Shown here: positions 1-8,100 of the stretch, in pieces
How the letters are laid out: every line of letters starts with the position of its first letter
How positions within the stretch are numbered: position 1 is the first letter of the stretch
NCBI RefSeq assembly: GCF_014200435.1
Contig: NZ_JACHBR010000003.1
Span: 248,001-312,000, forward strand
Direction of reading: 5' to 3'
Length of the DNA stretch: 64,000 nucleotides
From: Sphaerisporangium krabiense
GTDB taxonomy: Bacteria > Actinomycetota > Actinomycetes > Streptosporangiales > Streptosporangiaceae
Made by a program: the position numbers and the translations under genes
Notes under the pieces: model-generated
Told to the model about the DNA's origin: nothing
The model's input: the letters and a program-made list of their open reading frames with translations, nothing else
Databases searched by the model: none

Positions 1-174
1 CTGGAGGCCGATCGTCCCGGTGGTCCCCGAGGGCGGGCAGAACAGCGCCAGGTTCGCCGCGTGGGCGGGTGTGGCGATTGTGAGCGTGCCGAACAGCGCG
101 ACGGCCGCCGTACCGGAGGCGGTTTTCAGCGAGTACCTTAACCAGGCGGAACCGCGCCTGAATGGTGTACCCAT
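1..174 (-). CDS. Secreted protein, N-terminal part only
   Basis: The first 58 codons of a minus-strand gene are visible; the rest lies beyond the left edge. ATG at 174 is preceded by a strong ribosome-binding site (AAGGAGGAG). The product begins MGTPFRRGSAWLRYSLKTAS, followed by a hydrophobic stretch (residues about 20-36) and a signal-peptidase I site, Ala-His-Ala before Ala at about residue 40. This is a textbook Sec signal peptide, so the protein is exported. The mature start contains one Cys and a Pro-Ser-Gly-Thr-rich run, too little to name a family. The plus-strand open frame over the same bases has no ribosome-binding site and is a shadow. Confidence 0.7.
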   Translation of the reverse strand, partial: MGTPFRRGSAWLRYSLKTASGTAAVALFGTLTIATPAHAANLALFCPPSGTTGTIGLQ

Positions 175-555
175 AATGCTCCTCCTTGACTCCCACGGCC
201 GGGGTCGGCCGAGTGGCGATGCCTTCAAGGTACGGGCGTGGTCGAGGGCGGTCAACGATTCATGCAGGGCCAGGTCGGAACGGAAATGTGGCGTCCGATA
301 TGAATGGATCCGTCGCTGGAATCGAATGTCAGACAAGATGGCCGGTCCCGGCGTGAGCCGGCGGTTCTCGGCCGCGCTGGGGCGCTGAAAAGGGTCAGCG
401 TCAGGGCTGGGCGGGTTGCGTAACTCCGTGCGTGGTCTGAGCCGGATCACGCCTTCGCGTAGACGGCGAACGGTGGGCCGTCGCGTCTCGGCCCGCGGGG
501 GAATTGGTGACACTTCGATGGAGAATCAACCGATGTAATGGACGTGATTCCTTAG
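175..555. other. Intergenic region, no gene seen
   Basis: About 380 bases between the secreted-protein start and the pentapeptide pseudogene. It is somewhat less GC-rich than its surroundings. It should hold the promoter of the minus-strand secreted gene just right of 190, but I could not fix -35 and -10 boxes. No RNA gene, repeat or convincing hairpin was seen. Confidence 0.5.
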
Positions 556-1080
556 GTGACCAAGCCCGGGCGGGGGGACAACCTGACCAAGGCCGCCATC
601 GGCCTGGCCAGGCTGTACGCCCTGAAGCGCCCGGGCAAGGACGCCCCCGAGCACCGGCAGGTCATCGTCGATCTCATCTGCGTTCACCTGCGGCTCATCG
701 ATGCAGACTTCTCGGAATGCCGAATCGCTGAAGCGCACTTCATCAGAGCACGTTTCACGGTCCTGGGCGTTTCGAGGAGGCCGTCTTTCGCGGTGACGCG
801 AACTTTCTATGAACTTCACGGATTTCGGCTACGCACGGTTCAAGAGAGCTCGGCCTGTTCACCGCGGCGCGCTTCTCCCGTGTGTGAAATTCCGTCGGAG
901 CGTCTGGCTCTCTCACGTGACCTTCTCCGGCGCCGCCGACTTCGCAGGTACGAAATTCTCCGAGGTGACCATTTTTGCACAGGCCGTATTCTAAGATGTC
1001 GCATATTTCACCTACGTCCTTTTTGGCAAGCATGCCCTATTCGACGATGCGACTTCACGAAGTCGTCATATCTGCTGACG
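556..1080 (+). pseudogene. Decayed pentapeptide-repeat protein gene
   Basis: The first reading frame (from 556) gives a KAAIGLARLYALKRP...EHRQVIVDLICVHL segment, like the N-terminal region of actinobacterial pentapeptide-repeat membrane proteins, followed by IDADFSECRIAEAHFIRARF, which follows the A(D/N)LXX pentapeptide rhythm. Near 780 the frame breaks and the repeats continue in another frame from about 809 (FTDFGYARFKRA, then HVTFSGAADFAGTKFSEVTI). A TAA at 992-994 interrupts it, and repeat-like residues (AYFTYVLFGKHALFDDATS) continue in the same frame to about 1075. At least one frameshift and one stop therefore disable a single original gene. Lower GC3 fits decay. Any original function is unknown. 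Confidence 0.6.
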
Positions 1081-1207
1081 GGCCGAGCGACCGGGGACCC
1101 GTGCCGGATTTCAACCGACAAGTCCAGGATCGCCAGGTTCTTCCGCGCATCCACTCGCTGATATCGGGGGCCCGCCCGGGACGGTGCTCGTCCGGTCCAG
1201 CGAGAGT

Positions 1208-2500
1208 TCAGGCTTCGATTCGTCCGGCCGCACGAACGTCGGCGCGGCCCGTGTGCAGGTAACGCGCACGGCCCTCGCCGTCGTCTCCCAGGAACGCGAC
1301 GGGACGGTGGCCGGGCTCCGCGGGCAGCAGGGAGTTCCCCCGCCAGCCGAGCAGCTCTGTGCGGTACGGCTCGTCGCCGGCCTCCGCCGCGAGGCCGAGG
1401 GGGATCTGCTCGAGCCACAGCCGTCCCCGTTGGTCTGCGCTCACCGTGGTCTCGCTCGTGCTCGACAGGTAGACGCCCGCGCAGCGCCTGGCGTCCGGGC
1501 GCGCCGCGGGGTCCGGGACGGGCTCGGCGGGGGACTCGACGACCCTGTCGAGGATCTCCTTCATCAGCGGCTTGCGGTCGCCGCCGTTGGTGAAGATCGC
1601 CACGGACACGTCGCGGCCGGGGTCGACCCGCAGGACGGCCGACTGCCCGATGGTGTTGCCGTCGTGGCCGAACACCGGGCCGCCCGGCAGGTCGTAGAGC
1701 GTCCAGCCCAGGCCCCAGGCCGTCCCCCAGCCGATGTCCGGCAGGACGACCTGCGGCTCCCGCATGGCCCGCAGCCCCTCGTCGGCGAGATGCGCCCGGG
1801 CGAAGGCCAGCAGGTCGCGCGGGGTCATGGCGAGCATCGACCCGGCGGGCGCGTTCGAGCGCGCCATCGCCCAGACCGGGACGGGCCGCCCGCCGAGGTG
1901 CCCCACCGCCGCGCGATGCAGGATCGCCTCGTACGGATCGTTCGCCGCGTGCGTCATGCCCAGGGGCGTGAACAGGTGGTCCCGCATGCACCGGTCGAAC
2001 GGCTCGCCCCGCACGACCTCGACGATCCGCCCGAGCACGCTGTAGCCCGCGTTGTTGTAGGAGAACATCTCCCCGGGCGCGAAGATCTGCGGCACGTCGG
2101 CCAGCAGGTCCACGTACCTCTCCAGGCAGTCGTCCCCCTTGCCCGTGTCGGTGAACACGTCCCCCTCGAACCCGGCCGTGTGGCACAGCAGCTGCCGGAC
2201 GGTCGCCTCCCGGAACCCGGGAAGGTACCTCCCCACCGGCGCGTCGAGCTCCACCAGCCCCTCCGCGACGAGCCCCATCACCAGCGTCGCCGTCAGCACC
2301 TTGGTGACCGACCCGATCTGGAACACCGAGTCGACCGTCGCCTCCACCCCGGTCGCCGTGCTCAGCACCCCCGCCGCCGCCTCGACCACCCGCCCGCCGG
2401 CGCCGACGGCGACCGCCACCCCCGGCACCCCGTGCTCCTGCGCCAGCCCCGGCAGCCGCTCCCGCAGCCACTCCCCGACCTCATCGATCTCCATCGTCAT
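1208..2500 (-). CDS. Serine hydrolase, class C beta-lactamase / DD-peptidase fold
   Basis: About 430 residues with all three signatures of the beta-lactamase (class C)/penicillin-binding superfamily. Numbered from the upstream GTG at 2509 these are the Ser-x-x-Lys nucleophile motif SVTK (67-70), the Tyr-x-Asn motif YNN (151-153) and the HDG triad (282-284, in place of KTG). No signal peptide is visible, so the enzyme is probably cytoplasmic, which suits an esterase or D-aminopeptidase-like hydrolase better than a cell-wall enzyme. The C-terminal third after about residue 330 is variable and may be a lipocalin-like lid. Starts at GTG 2509, ATG 2500 or ATG 2494 are all possible; 2500 was chosen. 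It is the first of three such hydrolases in the window. Confidence 0.85.
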   Translation of the reverse strand: MTMEIDEVGEWLRERLPGLAQEHGVPGVAVAVGAGGRVVEAAAGVLSTATGVEATVDSVFQIGSVTKVLTATLVMGLVAEGLVELDAPVGRYLPGFREATVRQLLCHTAGFEGDVFTDTGKGDDCLERYVDLLADVPQIFAPGEMFSYNNAGYSVLGRIVEVVRGEPFDRCMRDHLFTPLGMTHAANDPYEAILHRAAVGHLGGRPVPVWAMARSNAPAGSMLAMTPRDLLAFARAHLADEGLRAMREPQVVLPDIGWGTAWGLGWTLYDLPGGPVFGHDGNTIGQSAVLRVDPGRDVSVAIFTNGGDRKPLMKEILDRVVESPAEPVPDPAARPDARRCAGVYLSSTSETTVSADQRGRLWLEQIPLGLAAEAGDEPYRTELLGWRGNSLLPAEPGHRPVAFLGDDGEGRARYLHTGRADVRAAGRIEA

Positions 2501-2607
2501 CCGCCCCACGGTAGAGGGCTTGCCGACGTGATCGTCTCCAAGTGCCGACCGCCGTCACGGCCCAGGTCCGGGCACGGCCCCCGCCCGGTTTCGGAGGCCG
2601 GTGCTCG

Positions 2608-3909
2608 TCAGGCGCCGGCCGGGGCCGCGCCGCCGGGGGCGGGGGGCCTGCTGCCGAGGGTGGCGTGGAGTTCGGCGGTTACGGCGCGCTCGCGGAGCTG
2701 GGCCGCCTCGGCGCGCAGGGATTCGGCCTGGGCGCGCAGATCCTCCACGCGGGCGCGTTCGATCTCCAGCAGGGCGGTGAGCCGGTCCCGTTCGGTGGTG
2801 GCCGTGCGTTCCCGGTCGCGGGACGTGGTCGCCGCCTGCTCGGCGGCCTGGACGCGGGCCGCCGCGTCGCGCTCGGCCGTCTCGGCCCGGGCGTCGCCCT
2901 GCCGCCGGGCCTGCTCGATGCGTTCGGCCGCGTCGCGGCGCGCCAGTTCGGCGTCGGCCTCGGCGCGGGCGGCCTGGGTCGTCGCCTTGGCGCGGGCGCG
3001 TTCGGCGGTGTCGGCGCGCGACTGCGCGCGGTCGCGTTCGGCCTCGGCGGCCTCGGCGCGGGCCGTCGCCGCCGCGGCGGCGTGCTCGGCCTGCACGCGT
3101 GCGGTCCGCGCCTGTTCGGCCTCGGCCCGGGCGGCGTCGCGGTCGGCGCGGGCCTTGTCCGCCTGCCGCGCCGAACGGGCGGCCTCGCCGCGGGCCTGCT
3201 CGGCGTCGGCGCGGGCCTGCTCGGCCTCGGTGGTGGCGGCCTCGACGCGCTCGTGCATCTCGCGGACCGCCTGGTCACGGGCGGCCTCGGCGCGGGTGGC
3301 GCGCCGGGCGGCCTGCTCGGCCGCCTGTTTGGCCACCCGCTCGGTGGAGGCGGCCTCCCGCAGGGCGGCCAGGGCCTGCTCGCGCGCGGTCTCGGCGTCG
3401 GCGAGCGCGGTGTCGCGCTCGGCCAGGGCCTCCTCGGCCTGGCGGCGCATCCCGTCGCGTTCCCTGCGGGCGTGCTCGGTGGCCTCACGTGCCAGCCGTA
3501 CCTGCTCGAAGGCCTGCTCACGCTCGGTGCGGGCGATGGCCACGCGGGTGTGCGCCTCGGCCTGGACCGCGCTGATCCTGGCCTCGACGCCCGCCGGGCT
3601 GAGCTCGTCGGCCAGGACCTGGGCCAGCGGGGCGATCGCGGCGGCCAGCCCCTTCTCCATGCGTTCGTACAGTTCCTCGGCGCGGGCCAGCGACCCCTCC
3701 AGGCCGGGGGTGGCCCGGCGCAGCTCGCGTTCCCGTTTGGCGGCGGCCTGGCAGTCGCCTTGCGCGCAGTACTCCCGGGGTCTTCCCCGCCCGCCGCGTT
3801 GCTCGACCGCGGTCCCGCAGTGCCGGCACGGCCGCACCGCCGCCCCTGCGACCGCCTCGGCCTCGCCGTCCTGAGCCCCCGCCGGGCCCTCGCCCGCCCG
3901 CACCGTCAT
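2608..3909 (-). CDS. Zinc-finger coiled-coil protein, possible DNA-binding
   Basis: 433 residues. The N-terminus carries a four-cysteine cluster: C28-x2-C31 and C48-x4-C53, the second half within GRPREYC...CQ. This resembles small zinc fingers that start with CxxC and end in GRPRxYC. From about residue 55 to 420 the protein is an almost unbroken Ala/Arg/Glu-rich heptad pattern, a long coiled coil. The architecture recalls KfrA- or SMC-like chromosome-organising proteins, but I do not recognise a named family. The start at 3909 was chosen because the DNA upstream is abruptly AT-rich (about 3915-3962) and looks like a promoter. A 50-codon extension to 4059 is possible but runs through that region. 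Confidence 0.7.
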   Translation of the reverse strand: MTVRAGEGPAGAQDGEAEAVAGAAVRPCRHCGTAVEQRGGRGRPREYCAQGDCQAAAKRERELRRATPGLEGSLARAEELYERMEKGLAAAIAPLAQVLADELSPAGVEARISAVQAEAHTRVAIARTEREQAFEQVRLAREATEHARRERDGMRRQAEEALAERDTALADAETAREQALAALREAASTERVAKQAAEQAARRATRAEAARDQAVREMHERVEAATTEAEQARADAEQARGEAARSARQADKARADRDAARAEAEQARTARVQAEHAAAAATARAEAAEAERDRAQSRADTAERARAKATTQAARAEADAELARRDAAERIEQARRQGDARAETAERDAAARVQAAEQAATTSRDRERTATTERDRLTALLEIERARVEDLRAQAESLRAEAAQLRERAVTAELHATLGSRPPAPGGAAPAGA

Positions 3910-4115
3910 ACCGAGCACCCTAGCATTTTTTATTTTCCAGAAATTCAAATCCGAAAAATAAGATCCGTTGCGTGGCGATCGGCAGCCGGTAACCCACGGG
4001 AATGTGAGTTCCCGCAAGTTATCCGGAGGGGCTTGAGGGTGCTCCAGCCCTGTCTTCACGCGAACAGAGGCACACTGGTCTCGGCACCCCGCCCCGCGCC
4101 GCGTCGCGGCCCGGT
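3910..4115. promoter_or_regulatory. Divergent AT-rich promoter region
   Basis: About 205 bases between the coiled-coil gene (minus) and the HEAT-repeat gene (plus). Positions 3920-3965 are strikingly AT-rich for this genome, with runs such as TTTTTTATTTTCC and ATCCGAAAAATAAG, as expected for a promoter. No clear operator dyad was found. Confidence 0.5.
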
Positions 4116-5090
4116 GTGAGCACGGCGAGTCCTGAGATGAGGCTGGTGGCCATGGCGCGTTCGGAGGCGTTCCAGGAATTCCTGGCGGGGGTGAACACGC
4201 CCGTGGCGTTCACCCGTGACTCACTCGACGAGATCCCCGGCATCGAGGCGCTGTACCTGCTGGACGGTGCGGAGCGAATCGAGGCGGAGGACATCCTCAT
4301 CGCCAAGCTCGCCGAGAACGACGGCCGGGCGGCGGTCGCCCTCGCCGACGCGGGCTGCGTCCGCGCCATTCCCGCGCTCATCGAGGCGACCACCGAGGCG
4401 GCAGAGCCCGCCATGCGGGTCTTCGCGGCCGGAGCGCTGCTCAGGCTGGACGACGACGCGGGCCGCGCCGCTCTCGTGCGGATCCTGCGCGCGCATGAGG
4501 GCACCGGAACCGACCGCGGCGGCGCCGCCCGGCTCCTGGCCGGGCTTCCGGACCCGGACAAGGAACTCCTGCTGGAGGTGGCGTCGACCGATCCGGACAG
4601 TACCGCCCGGTCGGAGGCGACCTACGCCCTGCTGCGCGTGGTGGGCCTGGACGGCGAGGAGACGGCGCTGGGTGAGGTGCTGCTGAGCATCCGCGGCCGG
4701 TTGCTGTCGTCCCTGGCGACCGTGCGAGACGAGGCCGCCGCGGAGCTGCGCGCGGTGCTCGCCGAGTGGGAGGCGGGCAAGACCTCCGAGGAACTGGGGC
4801 TGACCTGGCATGCCGACATGAGGAACCGGCCGCTTCGCCGGTTCATCGACAGCATCGACAGCACCAGGGCCGACTTCCGCGTCGAAGGACTGGGCGAGCT
4901 GACCGGCCGGGAACGCACCCTCGTGGAGAACCTCGTCCTGCTCCGCCTGCACGCGGATCGCCGCGCGGTCCGGGCGGCGGGCCGGCTGGGCGTCCACCGG
5001 GCGATCGAGCCGCTGCGTGAACTGCTGGGCTCGGCCACGGGTCACGCACGGGAGGAGATCCTGTCCGTCCTGAACAGCCTGACGACGTGA
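4116..5090 (+). CDS. HEAT-repeat protein
   Basis: 324 residues, mostly alpha-helical, with repeated helix pairs typical of HEAT/PBS-lyase repeats, for example ALADAGCVRAIPALIEATTE followed by FAAGALLRLDDDAGRAALVRIL, and again near the C-terminus (VRAAGRLGVHRAIEPLRELL). Such proteins are protein-interaction scaffolds; no catalytic motif is seen. GTG 4116 is the chosen start; ATG 4137 is an alternative. The next gene, a giant toxin-like protein, begins 98 bases downstream on the same strand, so an adaptor, chaperone or immunity role for that protein is possible but only inferred from position. Confidence 0.75.
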   Translation: MSTASPEMRLVAMARSEAFQEFLAGVNTPVAFTRDSLDEIPGIEALYLLDGAERIEAEDILIAKLAENDGRAAVALADAGCVRAIPALIEATTEAAEPAMRVFAAGALLRLDDDAGRAALVRILRAHEGTGTDRGGAARLLAGLPDPDKELLLEVASTDPDSTARSEATYALLRVVGLDGEETALGEVLLSIRGRLLSSLATVRDEAAAELRAVLAEWEAGKTSEELGLTWHADMRNRPLRRFIDSIDSTRADFRVEGLGELTGRERTLVENLVLLRLHADRRAVRAAGRLGVHRAIEPLRELLGSATGHAREEILSVLNSLTT

Positions 5091-5188
5091 AGGTCCCCGC
5101 GACGCCTCGGTGACGCCCGGATCGCGGTCCCGCGATGGGCAGGGTGACATCCTGAGGCCCTCCTGGTTCCTGATCAGCGAAGGCGCCG

Positions 5189-8100
5189 ATGCCCGCTCCC
5201 GTGAAGGCCCGCGGTCCACGACCGCCCGCGCCGGTGGTGGCGCCGGCGGTGCGCCTGCGCCACCCGGACACCCGAAACCCCGCCAAGGACTCCGGCCCCG
5301 CGGACGTCGTCCGCGCCCACACGCTGATGGGCAACGCGGCGGTGACGGCCCTGGGCGCTGCGCCACGTGGCACGGAACCGGGACCGGCCGCGTGGAGCGC
5401 GCAGATCCTGCTGGCCGGGCAGAACCTGGTCGGCAACCAGGCCGTGGCGAGCGGCGCCACGTCGGCTCCGGCGCCCGCCGTGCCCCGCTCCCCCGCGCCG
5501 GGCGCCCCCCTGCCCGGTGCCGCCGCGCCCGCCCCCGCGGCGCGGAAACCACCGGCCTCGCCCATCGGTCCGAAGGCCGCCGCGCCGCCCGCGGCCGTCC
5601 CCGAGCGGGAGCAGGCCGTGAGGGACACCTCCACCGCGGAGCGCCCGGACAAGGGGGCGGGCAAGGAGAAGGCCGCCGGCCGGCGCTCACCGGGCGCGGA
5701 CCCGAAGTTCCAGGCGCTGAAGAAGGACGTCGCCGCCAAGAAGAAGACCATCGGCTCCAGTCACCCGCCGGCGACGGCCGAGGCCGGTGCGGCACAGGCC
5801 GCGGCGGTGCCACCGGCCGACGATCGTGAGGCCCGCGGCAAGGCGGCGCACGCCGAGGTCATGGACGCGGCCGAGCCCAAGGAGTTCGACAAGCAGGCGT
5901 TCATCGACGCGGTCACCAAGGCGGTCGCCGACCGTGCGCCGAAGAACCTTGACGAAGCGGACAAGTTCGGCGAGTCCGGGAAGGCCGCGGAGGTCAAGAC
6001 CGAGGTCCAGGGCAAGGTCGGCGCGGGCAAGGACGCCTCGGCGCGGGAGATCGCCGACACCACGGCGGCGGTGCCGCAGCCGGCGCCGGACGCCAAGCAG
6101 GTCGTCCCGATGCGCCCGGACAACGTGCCGGCCCGGCCGGGCGTCCCGAACCCCGGCAACGCCGTCCCCGACCCGCTGCCCGCCTCGGCCACGGACATGT
6201 CGGCCGGCCCGCAGCGGGTCGACCGGCAGATGGCCGAGGCGAAGGTCACCGAGCGGCAGCTGGCGTTCAAGAACTCCCGGGAACCCGCCTTCGACAAGGC
6301 GGTACGGGAGAAGAAGGCGATGGAGGCGCACGCGGCGGCCGCCCCGAAACAGCTGCGCGCCGGCGAGTCCCGCGAACTCACCAACGTCAGGAACACCGCC
6401 GCGGCGCAGGGTTCGGCCGCGATGGCGGGCATCCACGCCACCCGTGTGTCCACCGGCAAGCAGGTCGGCACCGGCAAGGCCGGCGCCAAGAGCCGCGACG
6501 AGGACAGGCGGCACCAGGTCACCGACCTCCTGCAGAAGGTCTTCGACCAGGCCAAGACCGACGTCGAGAAGATCCTGTCCGACCTGGACAAGAAGGTCGA
6601 CGAGGAGTTCACCACGAAGGAGAGGCGCGCACGAGACCGCTTCACCACCGAGCACGAGGAGGGGATGCGCCGCTACAAGGACGAGCGGTACGGCGGCTGG
6701 GACGGCTGGCTGCGGTGGACCAGGGACCTGTTCGCGGGCCTGCCCGAGGAGGCCGACCGGATCTACGAGCGGGCCCGCGACAACTACCTGACGGCGATGA
6801 ACCAGATCATCACCGACATCGCCGGCACGGTGGAGCGGGAACTGCGCCGCGCCAAGGACCGCATCGCGACCGGCCGCAAGGACCTGAAGGCCGCGGTGGA
6901 CAAGCTGCCGGCCGACCTGCGCGCCATCGGCCGGGAAGCGGCGGCCGACTTCGCCGGCAGGTTCGACGAGTTGAAGGACACGGTCAACGACAAGGGCACC
7001 GAACTCGTCGACACCCTGGCCACCAAGTACACCGACGCCGTCAAGGCGGTCGACGAGGAGATAGCGGCGGAGAAGGAGAAGAACAAGGGCCTGGTCGCCA
7101 AGGCCGTGGACGCCGTCGGCGGCGCGATCGAGGCGATCCTCGAACTGGGCCGCATGCTGATGGGCGTCCTGCGCAAGGCCGTGACCGCGATCGAGGCGAT
7201 CCTGCGGGACCCGATCGGCTTCCTCGGCAACCTGGTCACCGCCGTCGGCGGCGGCCTGCGGCTGTTCATGAAGAACGCCGGCCGCCACCTGGAGCAAGGC
7301 GTCCTCGCGTGGCTGCTGGGCTCCGCGGCCGCCGCCGGTCTCCAACTGCCGGGCAGCTTCGACGTCCTCGGCATCCTGACCATGATCGCCGCGATGCTGG
7401 GCCTGTCGTGGCCCAACATCCGCGCCCGCCTGGCCCGCAGGGTCCCCGACCAGGCCATCACGGCCGCCGAGACGGCCGTGCCGCTGGTCGCCCAGGTCAA
7501 ACGCCGCGGCGTGGCCGGCATGTACGAGGACCTGAGAACGCGGGTCGGCGACCTGAAGAAGGAACTGATCGGGAACCTGGTCTCCTACCTGCTGCCGACC
7601 ATCATCATGGCCGGCGTCACCTGGATCCTGTCGCTGTTCAACCCGGCCTCGGCGTTCGTCCGCGCGGTCAAGATGATCATCGACATCGTCCGGTTCATCG
7701 TCACCAACGCCCGCCAGATCATCGACTTCGTCAACGCGGTGCTCGACGCCGTCATCGCCATCGCACGCGGCGGCAGCGGCGGCGTACCCGCCCTGGTGGA
7801 ACGCGCGCTGGCCCGCTCCATCCCGGTGCTGATCGGCGCCCTGGCCGCGCTCTTGGGCATCGGCGGCATCGCCGGCAAGGTGCGGCAGGTCTTCCAGAAG
7901 CTCTCCCGTCCGGTGAACCGCGCCATCGACCGGGTCATCGACAAGATCGTCGACCTGGTCAAGAAGCTCTGGGCGAAGATCAAACCCCGCTCGAGGAAGC
8001 CCCGCGGACCCGGAGGCGCCCCGGACGGCCGCCCGATCACCCCGCGGCGCAGGCCGCGCGTGCACGATCGGCGCAGACCCCCGAGAAGAACCGACCAGCG

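Noticed and set aside
20-388. Plus-strand open frame over the left edge
   Set aside because: No ribosome-binding site or family. The minus strand has AAGGAGGAG and a clear signal peptide over the same bases.
2650-3700. Apparent direct repeats in the coiled-coil gene
   Set aside because: The similarity comes from Ala/Arg/Glu heptads in GC-rich codons; no exact unit repeats at fixed spacing.
1184-4119. Large plus-strand open frames (896 and 525 codons) over 1.2-4.1 kb
   Set aside because: Antisense to the serine hydrolase and the coiled-coil gene, whose motifs and starts are clear on the minus strand.
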